In this document: piece by piece, positions 45,552-54,175 of the stretch | Layout: each line of letters opens with the position of its first letter | Position numbering within the stretch: position 1 is the first letter of the stretch | Origin: Bacillus sp. B-jedd | Lineage (GTDB): Bacteria > Bacillota > Bacilli > Bacillales > Cytobacillaceae | Direction: 5' to 3' | DNA: 64,000 nucleotides | Assembly (NCBI RefSeq): GCF_000821085.1 | Contig: NZ_CCXR01000002.1 | Location: 124,001-188,000, forward strand | The notes under the pieces: generated by a model | Seen by the model: the letters and a program-made list of their open reading frames with translations, nothing else | Database searches by the model: none | What the model was told of the DNA's origin: nothing | Translations under genes and position numbers: made by a program

Positions 45552-47735
45552 TTGGGTAAGCTCGGACAGCTTGCAGATCGGTATAAATTCGCCATTTTGG
45601 CGGCATGGGCGGCAATCATTATTTTTTTCGCGATATTCGCCTTTAAGCTTCCTTCTGTATTAAGCGGAAATGGTTTTGAATACGAAGGTACATATAATGA
45701 GACAAGGGAAATACTTGAAAAGGATTTCGGACAGCCGGAATCCACAGTCATCCTGCTGTTTGAAAAAGAAAAAGATGTTTCTGAAAAGGAATGGCAGTCT
45801 TATTTGAAGGATACTTTTGCAAGGCTTAAAAAGTATGAGCCTGCTTCAAGCCTGACATCTCCATTGGAAATGCAAGGTATGGTAAAGGGCAACTTTGCTT
45901 ATGGCGTCATTTCCTTTGATAAAGATGCAGGCAGCCTTGCTGATGAAATCCGGGAACTGAAAGGCTTTTTGAAGGATAAAAAGGGCATGACTGTCAAAAT
46001 GACCGGTGAACCGGTTATCGTCAAGGATTTGAATGAGGCGAGCCAGAAGGATCTCGCCAGGGCGGAAATGATCGGCCTGCCGATTGCCCTTGTTGTCCTG
46101 ATCCTGGCATTTGGCGGGCTTGTGGCGGCTTCAATTCCGCTCATTATTGGAATTGTCTCAATCCTGATGACAATGGGGATCGTCTATTTTTTCAGCCACA
46201 CAACAAATTTATCTATCTTTATTTTAAATATTGTCCCGATGATCGGGCTTGCTTTGAGTATCGATTTCGCCCTGCTGATCATTAACCGCTACAAGGAAGA
46301 ATTACAGACGAAATCTGTCAGGGAAAGCCTTGAAGTAACTGTAGCAACTGCCGGCAGATCGATTATATTTTCGGCATTGTGTGTCTTTATCGGGCTGTCA
46401 GGGCTTTTATTCATCCAGATTGATATTTTCCAGAATGTCGCTCTCGGCGGAATGATTGTCGTTTTTGTCTCTGCCCTATGCGCAATCACTTTTCTTCCAG
46501 CCTTTTTGTCTTTGCTAGGCCAGAGGATTCATAAATTCACCCTCATTAAATCAGGAAAGATTAAGAAAAGTGGGTGGCATTCTTTTGCAAAAACGGTCAT
46601 GAAGCATCCGATTATTATGATGCTGGCGGCTTTCGCGATTCTGTTTGCCGGCCTCATTCCAGTGAGAGAAATGCATCTGACCATTCCGGGAACGGATTCC
46701 CTCCCGAAAAATTACGAATCCCGTGTTGCCTATGAAACCTTCAGGAAGGAATTCCAGCCTGAAGGCAAGCGCGACTATCAAAAAATAACGATTGTTTTTG
46801 AGTCAGATGGAACCATGAGTAATGAGAAAAATCTTGATGCGGCAAGTGAAGCTATTGCTAAGCTGGAAGACAGCACACTGGTCAAATCGATTGAATCAGT
46901 TTTCACCGCGACAGGCCTTTCGAATGGAAAAGAGATTGTCCAAGCCAAGTTTCTTTCTTCCGGTGATCAAACGGCGGCTGAAAAGTTCGCCATGGCCGAA
47001 AAGCATTTTATCCATGATGATAAGATGCTCGTCAACGTTTTTCTTAAGACTGGCGAACACTCCGATAAGGCCCGCGAATGGGTAAGGGAATGGGCGGTCA
47101 AGGATTACGGGTTGAAAGCGTATTTTGGTGGCCATATCAAATTTGAACAGGAAATTTTTGATGAAATCTATGAAAAAGCGCCGTACGGATTAGCCTTGAT
47201 TTTCATTTCAACATTTATCATTCTGATGATGGCTTTCCGTTCCATCCTTATACCGATTAAAGCCATTCTAATGAATATGCTGAGCCTCGGGGCCACCTTT
47301 GGAATTGTCGTCTATATATTCCAGCAGGGGCATCTTGGAATGGATCCGGTCGATATCGCCCTCATCCTGCCTGTCTTTGTTTTCTCGCTCGTCTTCGGTT
47401 TGTCAATGGACTATGAGGTATTCCTGATTTCCCGCATACAGGAGTACTATCTTGAAACCGGCGATAACAGCAAGTCAACGATTCTTGGGCTGACAACGAC
47501 GAGCAAAATCATCACCTCAGCGGCCGCTATAATGATTGTCGTAACCGGCGCTTTTGCCTTCACTGGCGTAATGCCTGTAAAGCAGCTTGGTGTCGGGATC
47601 GCGATTGCGATTTTTATCGATGCCACGCTCATCAGGATGGTGCTCGTCCCCTCATTGATGAAGCTGCTCGGCGACTGGAACTGGTGGTTTTTCGGGCATG
47701 GAAAGAAGAGAGTGGATTTGAAAAGCGGAGAGTGA
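45552..47735 (+). CDS. MMPL (RND-superfamily) exporter
   Basis: 727 residues in two halves, each with one helix, a large extracellular loop and five more helices. Typical motifs: ISIDFALLIINRYKEEL-like LSIDFALLIINRYKEE in the first half and FGLSMDYEVFLISRIQEYY in the second, the paired Asp/Tyr sites of MMPL/YdfJ-type pumps. Substrate unknown; lipids or hydrophobic drugs are usual. TTG 45552 follows AAGGGAGGTCATTGTT. Single gene. Confidence 0.9.
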   Translation: MGKLGQLADRYKFAILAAWAAIIIFFAIFAFKLPSVLSGNGFEYEGTYNETREILEKDFGQPESTVILLFEKEKDVSEKEWQSYLKDTFARLKKYEPASSLTSPLEMQGMVKGNFAYGVISFDKDAGSLADEIRELKGFLKDKKGMTVKMTGEPVIVKDLNEASQKDLARAEMIGLPIALVVLILAFGGLVAASIPLIIGIVSILMTMGIVYFFSHTTNLSIFILNIVPMIGLALSIDFALLIINRYKEELQTKSVRESLEVTVATAGRSIIFSALCVFIGLSGLLFIQIDIFQNVALGGMIVVFVSALCAITFLPAFLSLLGQRIHKFTLIKSGKIKKSGWHSFAKTVMKHPIIMMLAAFAILFAGLIPVREMHLTIPGTDSLPKNYESRVAYETFRKEFQPEGKRDYQKITIVFESDGTMSNEKNLDAASEAIAKLEDSTLVKSIESVFTATGLSNGKEIVQAKFLSSGDQTAAEKFAMAEKHFIHDDKMLVNVFLKTGEHSDKAREWVREWAVKDYGLKAYFGGHIKFEQEIFDEIYEKAPYGLALIFISTFIILMMAFRSILIPIKAILMNMLSLGATFGIVVYIFQQGHLGMDPVDIALILPVFVFSLVFGLSMDYEVFLISRIQEYYLETGDNSKSTILGLTTTSKIITSAAAIMIVVTGAFAFTGVMPVKQLGVGIAIAIFIDATLIRMVLVPSLMKLLGDWNWWFFGHGKKRVDLKSGE

Positions 47736-47773
47736 GTTGTAATCCCTTCAGCTTGAGGAATAATTGTTAAATA

Positions 47774-47803
47774 GAGCCTGCCACCCTTGAAGGCGGCAGG
47801 CTC
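47774..47803 (-). terminator. Weak terminator between MMPL and cupin genes
   Basis: GAGCCTGCC pairs with GGCAGGCTC; the flanking T-tracts are poor on both strands. Confidence 0.45.
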
Positions 47804-47810
47804 GTTGCTG

Positions 47811-48152
47811 TTAAATATCCTTAGCGTATTCCGGGGATGGAACTTTGCTTAAGATGACATATAGGCTGACCGGTTCGTCACCGCTGTTATTGAAAGCGAG
47901 CGTTTCTTCCCCGGCGCAATGGATGACATCATTTTCCTGTACATCCTGCTCTGTTCCATCAATGATGAATGTGCCTTTGCCTGAAAGCACCAACAGATAA
48001 ACTTCCGTGCCCGGATGCTTATGCGGCGGCAGTTGCTGGCCAGGGTTAAAGTTCAGGACAAAGGCGGTGCTTTCACCTTTTTTAAAAATAATCCGCTTCG
48101 TAAATCTTTCTTCATTCAACTCAATATAAGATAACAGTGACTGTTTTTCCAT
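47811..48152 (-). CDS. Single-domain cupin protein
   Basis: 113 residues, beta-barrel cupin: motif 1 PPHKHPGTEVYLLVLSGKGTFIIDG (two His and Glu as metal ligands) and motif 2 VIHCAGEETLAFNNSG. Substrate unknown. AATGGAGGG precedes the ATG. It stands alone behind a near-consensus Fur box, so it may be iron-repressed. Confidence 0.85.
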   Translation of the reverse strand: MEKQSLLSYIELNEERFTKRIIFKKGESTAFVLNFNPGQQLPPHKHPGTEVYLLVLSGKGTFIIDGTEQDVQENDVIHCAGEETLAFNNSGDEPVSLYVILSKVPSPEYAKDI

Positions 48153-48202
48153 CTAATGATCCCTCCATTTTTATGCTTTGCTATTCTTATATCCATTATA
48201 AA

Positions 48203-48217
48203 TGATAATAATTTTCA
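48203..48217 (-). promoter_or_regulatory. Fur-type box upstream of the cupin gene
   Basis: TGATAATAATTTTCA differs at one position from the 7-1-7 Fur consensus TGATAATNATTATCA. It lies 51-65 bp upstream of the cupin start. It also shares bases with PerR and Zur boxes but fits Fur best. Confidence 0.6.
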
Positions 48218-48246
48218 TTTAAGTGAGCCCCATCACGCTGAATATA

Positions 48247-48285
48247 TAAAAAACGGGGCATTAAAAAACATTGCCCCGCCTTTTT
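48247..48285 (-). terminator. Terminator of the 2-oxoacid oxidoreductase operon
   Basis: Minus strand CGGGGCAATG pairs with (A)TGCCCCG and runs into TTTTTTATAT, just after the gamma-subunit stop. Confidence 0.8.
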
Positions 48286-48290
48286 AATTC

Positions 48291-48842
48291 CTATTTAACT
48301 TTTATTTCACAGACTATTTCCGCTCCTTTATTTAAAGCCAGTCTGTTCATCTCCAGTAAATAATGCTTATCCGGAGATAAAACCTGCTGTAAGGAAGATA
48401 GAACAGACTCCGGTGATAAAATGCCCGTGGCTTTGATGAAGGCTCCTAATAAAATCATGTTGGCAACCTTGCCATTCCCAAGTTCATTAGCCATTGCGGT
48501 TGCATTTATTTCAATTGCAGTGAGATCAGTCCGCTGCGACTTTTTCCCGATAAGGGAGCTGTTTGTCAGCAATAGGCCACCAGCCCGGACCTTTGGCTCG
48601 AACTTTTCAAAGGAAGGGATGTTCAGAACAATGGCAGCGGAAGGAGCGCTGACGAGCGGTGACCCGATGGGCTCATCACTGACTACCACAGCGCAGTTAG
48701 CCGTCCCGCCCCTTTGCTCAGGTCCATATGAAGGTAGCCAGGAAACATTTTTCCCTTCATGCAGTCCGGCATAGGCAATCAGCTGCCCCATGGACATGAC
48801 TCCCTGGCCCCCGAAACCAGCAATGATAATTTCCTCAAGCAT
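48291..48842 (-). CDS. 2-oxoacid:ferredoxin oxidoreductase, gamma subunit
   Basis: 183 residues of the POR gamma type: IIIAGFGGQGVMSMGQLIAYAG at the start, SYGPEQRGGTANCAVVVSDEPIGSP and the C-terminal Leu-rich part. Takes part in CoA binding or electron handling in the enzyme. ATG 48842 is 2 bp after the beta-subunit stop; a longer frame would overlap beta. Confidence 0.9.
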   Translation of the reverse strand: MLEEIIIAGFGGQGVMSMGQLIAYAGLHEGKNVSWLPSYGPEQRGGTANCAVVVSDEPIGSPLVSAPSAAIVLNIPSFEKFEPKVRAGGLLLTNSSLIGKKSQRTDLTAIEINATAMANELGNGKVANMILLGAFIKATGILSPESVLSSLQQVLSPDKHYLLEMNRLALNKGAEIVCEIKVK

Positions 48843-48844
48843 CG

Positions 48845-49588
48845 TTATTCCCCTCCCTTGTAAACCCCAAGCGGGTAGACTGGAACCATGCTTTCCTTCA
48901 CCCAAACAAGGGATTCATGAGGGTCGAGCCCCCAGTTCGTTGGACAGGTGGATAGAACCTCAACCATGGAAAAGCCAAGGCCTTTTTTCTGAGTTTCGAA
49001 CGCCCGCCGAATCGCTTTTTTTGCTTTGATAATGTGCGGTACATCATGGGCAGAAACACGTTCAATATAGGCGGCTCCATCAAGTGTGGCGATCATTTCA
49101 CTGACGCGGATCGGCAAGCCTTGCAGAATTGGATCTCGGCCGAATGGGCTTGTTGCCGTTTTTTGGCCAATCAGCGTGGTTGGCGCCATCTGGCCGCCTG
49201 TCATCCCATATATTGCATTGTTCACGAATATAACGGTTATATTTTCTCCTCTTGCCGCTGCATGGATCACTTCGCTAATCCCAATCGAAGCCAAATCCCC
49301 ATCACCCTGGTACGTAAAAACAAACCGGTCTGGAAGCACCCTCTTGATGCCTGTGGCCACAGCTGGCGCACGCCCATGGGCCGCCTGGGTCATATCACAA
49401 TTGAAATATTCATACGAAAGGACCGAACAGCCAACTGAGGCAACCCCGACTGTATCTTCAAGAATGTCCATTTCTTCCAGTACTTCTCCAACCAGCCGGT
49501 GAATGATCCCGTGTGTGCAGCCGGGACAATAGTGGGTTGGATCATCAGTCAGCCCTGTTGTTTTTTCAAAAACAGTCTTCATGCTCAT
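48845..49588 (-). CDS. 2-oxoacid:ferredoxin oxidoreductase, beta subunit (TPP-binding)
   Basis: 247 residues. Thiamine diphosphate motif [17 protein letters not shown] to [11 protein letters not shown]; the CPGCTHG and GCSV Cys residues are the usual iron-sulfur ligands of beta subunits. Oxidatively decarboxylates a 2-oxoacid to an acyl-CoA, passing electrons to ferredoxin. It overlaps the alpha gene by ATGA. Confidence 0.92.
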   Translation of the reverse strand: MSMKTVFEKTTGLTDDPTHYCPGCTHGIIHRLVGEVLEEMDILEDTVGVASVGCSVLSYEYFNCDMTQAAHGRAPAVATGIKRVLPDRFVFTYQGDGDLASIGISEVIHAAARGENITVIFVNNAIYGMTGGQMAPTTLIGQKTATSPFGRDPILQGLPIRVSEMIATLDGAAYIERVSAHDVPHIIKAKKAIRRAFETQKKGLGFSMVEVLSTCPTNWGLDPHESLVWVKESMVPVYPLGVYKGGE

Positions 49589-50649
49589 ACCATCACCCTC
49601 CCGGCAAGTTCAGTTATTTTGCCAAAAATCTCTTCCTGGGTCGGCACGACTCCTCCAGTTCTTCCGTAAAAGTCCACCGGCGCCTTTCCTTCTACGGCAA
49701 GCCTGACATCTTCAATCATTTGCCCTGCGCTCATTTCCACTGACAAGTATCCCTTCACACGGTCCCGCGTTTCATGAAATGGCAGTACCGGAAATGGCCA
49801 TAAGGAAATGGGCCTGATAAGCCCCACTTTGATCCCCTGTTTTCTTGCCCTGTCAATTGCATTCATGGCGATCCTTGCAACTGTCCCGAAAGCAGTAATG
49901 ATATAATCGGCATCTTCGGTCAAATAAGTCTCATAGCGGACTTCGTTCTTCACGATTTCAGCGTATTTTTTTTGCAGGTGGATATTGCGTTGTTCCAGTG
50001 TTTCGGCGTCCAGTTGAAGTGAAGTAATCACCCTCCGCTTTCCGTCCCCCCTGGTCCCTGTCGTTGCCCATTCCTTAGGGGGAAAATCACTTTGCATTTC
50101 CCGGGAAAATTCAACAGGCTCCATCATTTGTCCGAGCATCCCGTCACCCATCAGAATGACCGGTGTCCGGTAACGGTCGGCAATAGCAAATGATTCCCTA
50201 GTCAAATCAACGATTTCCTGCAGGCTTGCCGGGGCAAGAACAGGTGTATGATAATCACCATGCCCGCCGCCTTTTGTTACCTGAAAATAATCGGATTGGG
50301 CTGGCTGGATATTTCCTAGCCCAGGACCGCCTCTAACCACATTCACAATAACAGCAGGAAGCTCTGCACCGGCAAGATAGGAAATCCCCTCCTGCTTCAG
50401 GCTGAACCCCGGGCTGGAGGATGATGTCATGACTCTTACCCCTGTCCCTGCGGCTCCGTAAACCATATTAATCGCAGCTACTTCACTTTCAGCCTGGAGG
50501 AACAGCCCGCCCACTTCCGGGAGGCGCCTTGCCATATAGGCCACCAGTTCGCTTTGCGGCGTGATCGGATAGCCGAAAAAGTATTTGCAGCCGGCATGGA
50601 TTGCCGCTTCCGCAATAACTTCATTTCCCTTCATCAATACTTTTGCCAT
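49585..50649 (-). CDS. 2-oxoacid:ferredoxin oxidoreductase, alpha subunit (VorB/KorA-like)
   Basis: 354 residues: N-terminal [30 protein letters not shown] is the pyrimidine-binding signature, followed by the [20 protein letters not shown] loop. Resembles VorB of 2-oxoisovalerate oxidoreductase, but 2-oxoglutarate enzymes are close, so the substrate is open. AGGAGAAAG precedes the ATG. It lies 63 bp after the ferredoxin gene. Confidence 0.9.
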   Translation of the reverse strand: MAKVLMKGNEVIAEAAIHAGCKYFFGYPITPQSELVAYMARRLPEVGGLFLQAESEVAAINMVYGAAGTGVRVMTSSSSPGFSLKQEGISYLAGAELPAVIVNVVRGGPGLGNIQPAQSDYFQVTKGGGHGDYHTPVLAPASLQEIVDLTRESFAIADRYRTPVILMGDGMLGQMMEPVEFSREMQSDFPPKEWATTGTRGDGKRRVITSLQLDAETLEQRNIHLQKKYAEIVKNEVRYETYLTEDADYIITAFGTVARIAMNAIDRARKQGIKVGLIRPISLWPFPVLPFHETRDRVKGYLSVEMSAGQMIEDVRLAVEGKAPVDFYGRTGGVVPTQEEIFGKITELAGRVMV

Positions 50650-50712
50650 TGTCTTTCTCCTTTCCTTGCCTGTAAGAATTCTCGGTTAATAGACTAATAG
50701 TCCGATAACAGT

Positions 50713-50943
50713 CTAGACAGACAACTTTTTCTTTACAGGCCTGTAAACCGAAATGACACCATCCGGGCAAATCTGTCCGCATTTCGCACAGCTTATACAC
50801 TTTTCCTGCTCAACGACCGCAGCAGGCCGATACCCTTTTGTGTTCAGGCGGTCTGAGAGAAAAATAATATTTGCTGGGCATACCCCTATGCACAGGCTGC
50901 AGGATTTACAGTAGTTTTCATTAAAAACAACTCTCTGCTCCAC
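50713..50943 (-). CDS. 2x[4Fe-4S] ferredoxin-type (delta) subunit
   Basis: 76 residues with two cluster motifs, CKSCSLCIGVCP and CISCAKCGQICP. Probably the delta subunit or electron acceptor of the adjacent oxidoreductase. AGGAGG precedes the ATG, 12 bp after the ATPase gene. Confidence 0.92.
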   Translation of the reverse strand: MEQRVVFNENYCKSCSLCIGVCPANIIFLSDRLNTKGYRPAAVVEQEKCISCAKCGQICPDGVISVYRPVKKKLSV

Positions 50944-50955
50944 TCATATTCCTCC

Positions 50956-51627
50956 TTATTCCCATGGCAATTTCATGTACCGATCAATAACAATCAAATC
51001 ATTTCTGTCCGCGAATTCAGGGGAACATTCCACATGCCGTGAAATGGACGTGAAAGCAAATGCAATCCCCAACTTTTCCGAGATGGCCAGGGCAAGCTTC
51101 TCGCCTTTCAAAACATCTTCCGGTCGTGTAGCGGCCCCAAGGTTTGTGTTATTGACAATCCCGCCAGCCGGAAGCCGGGCTGCCCTTTCGATTCCCTGTA
51201 CAGCCTCTGCAGCTCCTTCTTCAGTACTGACGTAGGGCCGATTTGCGTTCAGGACAAAAAGCATATTCACCTGCATATGCTTCCATTCATGATAATACTG
51301 GCCGAGAACGGTTGCTCCATCCTTTTCGCCGCCGGCATCAATAATGACCGTGTAGGAAGGATCGTGAATTACCCGGTATATTTCTCCTGATACTATGGGG
51401 AGGTCGGAGGCGGAAAGCCTTGGCGGCGGTCCAATCAGTTCAATACCTTTTTCATGGAGGAATCCGGCAATATCCCTTGAACGGAAATAAGGATTGATGA
51501 CATCCAGGTCAGCAATTGCGACCTTTCTTCCCCTTGCGGCTTCAGTCAGGGCCAAATTCAGGGCGAGCTCAGTTTTCCCGCTTCCAAAATGCCCGGCAAG
51601 AACTGTCACTCTGGAGTTCAGCATCAT
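50956..51627 (-). CDS. P-loop ATPase heading the oxidoreductase operon
   Basis: 223 residues. Walker A AGHFGSGKTELALN, Walker B-like VIIDAGGEKDG, and a conserved ADLDVINPYFRSRD after strand 2, which resembles the MinD/CobQ-type SIMIBI group. No Cys pair for cluster transfer is visible. Its role is unknown; as first gene it may assist cluster or cofactor insertion (inference). AAAGGAG precedes the tandem ATGs (51627, 51624), and a perfect cre lies just upstream. Confidence 0.78.
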   Translation of the reverse strand: MMLNSRVTVLAGHFGSGKTELALNLALTEAARGRKVAIADLDVINPYFRSRDIAGFLHEKGIELIGPPPRLSASDLPIVSGEIYRVIHDPSYTVIIDAGGEKDGATVLGQYYHEWKHMQVNMLFVLNANRPYVSTEEGAAEAVQGIERAARLPAGGIVNNTNLGAATRPEDVLKGEKLALAISEKLGIAFAFTSISRHVECSPEFADRNDLIVIDRYMKLPWE

Positions 51628-51648
51628 TGGTATGACAACTCCTTTTAA

Positions 51649-51662
51649 TGTAAACGCTTACA
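51649..51662 (-). promoter_or_regulatory. CcpA catabolite-responsive element (cre)
   Basis: TGTAAACGCTTACA is a perfect palindrome matching the cre consensus. It lies 22-35 bp before the ATPase start and downstream of a TATAAT (51699-51694, minus strand), a position where CcpA would act as a roadblock. The oxidoreductase operon is therefore probably repressed by glucose. Confidence 0.85.
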
Positions 51663-51787
51663 TAGTTGTGGTCTAACTAATTCTTCCAAAGCCATTATAA
51701 TAGAGGAGGCTGACAGTTGGCTTTGACGTTTATCACACCTAGGGAGAAGCGGGTGTGAATTCCGCTTCCTAACTTTTCAATTGGCGC

Positions 51788-52203
51788 TGTTATCCTAGAT
51801 TGTTGATTTCCACTCCGGGGACATGCTTTCCGCGGGGCGAAGCATCTACCTGCACTAACATCATGAAAAACATCCACGAATTGGCTTCGTGCTGCTTTGC
51901 GACGAGCTGAAGGTTCTCTTCCTCGAATAGTCTGTGGCGCAGGAGCATTCTTTATGGAGCCTCCTCGGCGTCATAGACGCCTGTTTGTCTAGCTGCAGCG
52001 CCTAGCCCCTCGAGGTCGCTTCGGTCCCGAATGTGAAGTCAAAGAACGACTTCCCCTTCTGGCCCTCCAGCGCTTGTCGGGGCTGACCAAGGCGCTTTCG
52101 CTTTTCGAGGGGTCTCCACGTGCCGCTTCATCCCGCCGTAGTCAGTCCCCTCCGTTCCAATCAACTTCATTAATATTCAAAGCTCACCTTTAACTGAGCC
52201 TTT
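51788..52203 (+). repeat. Short interspersed repeat, copy C (long form with nested element)
   Basis: Same family as 2372-2552 and 45147-45408; left end TGTTATCCTAGATTGTTGATTTCC, right end CCAATCAACTTCATT and, as in copy A, CTCACCTTTAACTGAGCC. It carries the ~115-bp segment seen in copy B plus a further 123-bp insertion. It fills the 640-bp gap between the oxidoreductase operon and the next minus-strand gene. Confidence 0.82.
51985..52108 (+). repeat. Second repeat type nested in copy C
   Basis: Segment from TGTCTAGCTGCAGCGCCTAG to AAGGCGCTTTCGCTTTTCG, inserted between GACGCCTGT and GGGGTCTCCACG, which are contiguous in copy A. GCAGCGCC/GGCGCT and GCCCCTCGA/TCGAGGGG give it partial dyad symmetry. 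I recall similar sequences scattered in Bacillus genomes. Confidence 0.7.
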
Positions 52204-52266
52204 CAATTAAAAAAAAGAAAAAGGACCTCTCTTAAGTATGGAGGCCCGCCTGGCAAACAACTGCTC

Positions 52267-52587
52267 TTAACTCATGAATGAAAGAATCACTTTTTGAGGG
52301 ATTTCATCATTACCTATTGAATTTTTCTTTAATTGGCCGCAGGAAGGCATTTCGTAGGAATATTCCTCAACTTGGCCAGGAATGATCCCTTCTTCCTTTA
52401 ATTGCAAAAATACTCGATCCATAGCATCCTCGGTTGAAATCCTTTGTTCGGATCCTTCTTCCTTAAAGCACTCGACGCATGTTTCAATAATGTTTTCATC
52501 AACAAACTCCTGGGCGAAAACAAGCTTTGCTCCTGCCCTATTTTCTACTTCCCTGTTTTCCATCTCAATAATTGTTGTGACATTCAC
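52267..52587 (-). CDS. Hypothetical protein, about 106 residues
   Basis: Not recognised. Begins MNVTTIIEMENREVENRAG from GTG 52587, which follows GGAGG; GTG 52599 is the alternative. Acidic and soluble, with three Cys (ETCVECF and PSCGQL). No domain can be named. It starts divergently from the KinB-like kinase gene 250 bp away, and the space between holds an AT-rich promoter region. Confidence 0.6.
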   Translation of the reverse strand: MNVTTIIEMENREVENRAGAKLVFAQEFVDENIIETCVECFKEEGSEQRISTEDAMDRVFLQLKEEGIIPGQVEEYSYEMPSCGQLKKNSIGNDEIPQKVILSFMS

Positions 52588-52838
52588 CCTATATCCCACC
52601 TCCGGTTTTCGTTGACTTCATTATAAAACAATTCCTTGATGGTGTTTTCCTGAAATGGCAATTTTCATTTTTTCTTCAAATGTTTGTGGCAAATTTCTGT
52701 CAGTTTAGTGGAAGTATAGAAAAAGGTTTTCATCGCCCCTTTTTAACATTAATATAATAATTATATTAGGAAAGAGTTTCCATTTTACTTTTTGTTTTAC
52801 TTTAAATATCCCATAATGCGGAAAGTGAGGTCTTTTAC

Positions 52839-54098
52839 ATGCAAGTATTCAAGGATTTACTCCTGAATGTTTTTTTCATTAGCTTTCTGCCCATCTTCGT
52901 CATGTGTATCTGGGGCGAAAAAGTGAACAATGTCAAAGATCGTACACAAGCGTTATTATTGGCACTTATGCCCGCAGTATCTTCTGTGTTGTGTATGACG
53001 TTTCCAGTCCAATTCCCAGAGGATTATCTATTCGATTTAAGACAGCTGCCTTTAATTTTTGGATGCCTTTACCTTGGATATAAAAAAATACTGCCGGCCA
53101 TGGCAATCGTACTGGCATACCGCCTTTTCCTTGGCGGTGGTGAAAGCTTCTATGTTTACTTATCCATACACACAACGATTTTCCTGATTGTCCCTTTTAT
53201 GAAAACAGGCTATTTAAAACTTTCTTTTTCAAAGCGGTACCTTGTTACATCAAGCCTTACCGTCTTCTTTTCAGTTATGGTTCTTGCCTTGTCAAAAATA
53301 ATCGCCAGCGTCCCCCTGATTTATGGTAATTTTGCTTATATATTCATTGGAGTCCAACTGCTTGGTGCCCTTATCGTTACCAGTATTCTTAATTATATTG
53401 AACGGAATATGCGGCTAAGGGATGAATTATTCAAGGCAGCTAAAATTAAATTGATTGGTGAAATGTCAGCGAGTGTTTCACACGAGATTAGAAACCCGCT
53501 TACAGCCTCGCGCGGTTTTTTGCAAATGCTGCTTAACCCCAGCCTTGAAGAGGGTGAACGGAAAAGATACATTTCCATAGCCATTCAGGAATTGGACAGG
53601 GCTAAAGACATCATAGATGATTATCTTGTCCTGGCAAATCCATTTCCTGATGATAGGGAAGAAGTAAATTTGAAAGATGAGGTCCAATGGGCGAAGGAAG
53701 TCCTTCTTCCCTATTCCAATATGTATAATGTCGAAATTGGGCTGCATGCAGTTGATTCAATTTTTTATGTTTGCGAGAAGAAAAAATTCCGTCAAGTTTT
53801 AATTAACCTCGGGAAAAATGCCATTGAAGCAATGCCTGCTGGAGGAACTTTGTTCATAGAATTGAGCCGAAATAATAACAATATTGAAATAGGCTTTCAG
53901 GATAACGGAGCAGGCATGGACGATGAGCAAATTGCAAAGCTTGGTGAACCATACTTCTCTACAAAAAGTAACGGGACAGGCCTTGGCATGATGATCGTTT
54001 GGAGGATTGTCCAGTCAATGGGCGGTAAAATCGAAGTATCCAGTACCCTTGGCGAAGGGACGGATCTAAAAATTTTATTGCCTAATCCTACTGTTTAA
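52839..54098 (+). CDS. Membrane sensor histidine kinase (KinB-like)
   Basis: 419 residues: an N-terminal block of five to six transmembrane helices (~1-185, the 5TM-LYT arrangement), then HisKA (phospho-His in SASVSHEIRNPLTASRGFLQML) and HATPase (NLGKNAIEAMPAGG, DNGAGM, GTGLGM). Size and topology resemble KinB, which feeds the Spo0F/Spo0A relay and lacks a cognate regulator beside it. No regulator gene is adjacent here. Assignment to sporulation is inference. Confidence 0.85.
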   Translation: MQVFKDLLLNVFFISFLPIFVMCIWGEKVNNVKDRTQALLLALMPAVSSVLCMTFPVQFPEDYLFDLRQLPLIFGCLYLGYKKILPAMAIVLAYRLFLGGGESFYVYLSIHTTIFLIVPFMKTGYLKLSFSKRYLVTSSLTVFFSVMVLALSKIIASVPLIYGNFAYIFIGVQLLGALIVTSILNYIERNMRLRDELFKAAKIKLIGEMSASVSHEIRNPLTASRGFLQMLLNPSLEEGERKRYISIAIQELDRAKDIIDDYLVLANPFPDDREEVNLKDEVQWAKEVLLPYSNMYNVEIGLHAVDSIFYVCEKKKFRQVLINLGKNAIEAMPAGGTLFIELSRNNNNIEIGFQDNGAGMDDEQIAKLGEPYFSTKSNGTGLGMMIVWRIVQSMGGKIEVSSTLGEGTDLKILLPNPTV

Positions 54099-54140
54099 CT
54101 CTGTTGCAGAACCTATTATTCTAAGTAAGCTGCGCATACG

Positions 54141-54175
54141 AAAGAGAGACCCGGCACCCCGGGTCTCTTTTTTTA
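54141..54175. terminator. Terminator between the kinase and GGDEF-EAL genes
   Basis: AGAGACCCGG pairs with CCGGGTCTCT followed by TTTTTTT, between convergent genes. Confidence 0.85.

Noticed and set aside
51695..52200. Insertion sequence in the gap after the oxidoreductase operon
   Set aside because: No transposase-like frame is present; the gap is explained by repeat copy C with a nested element.
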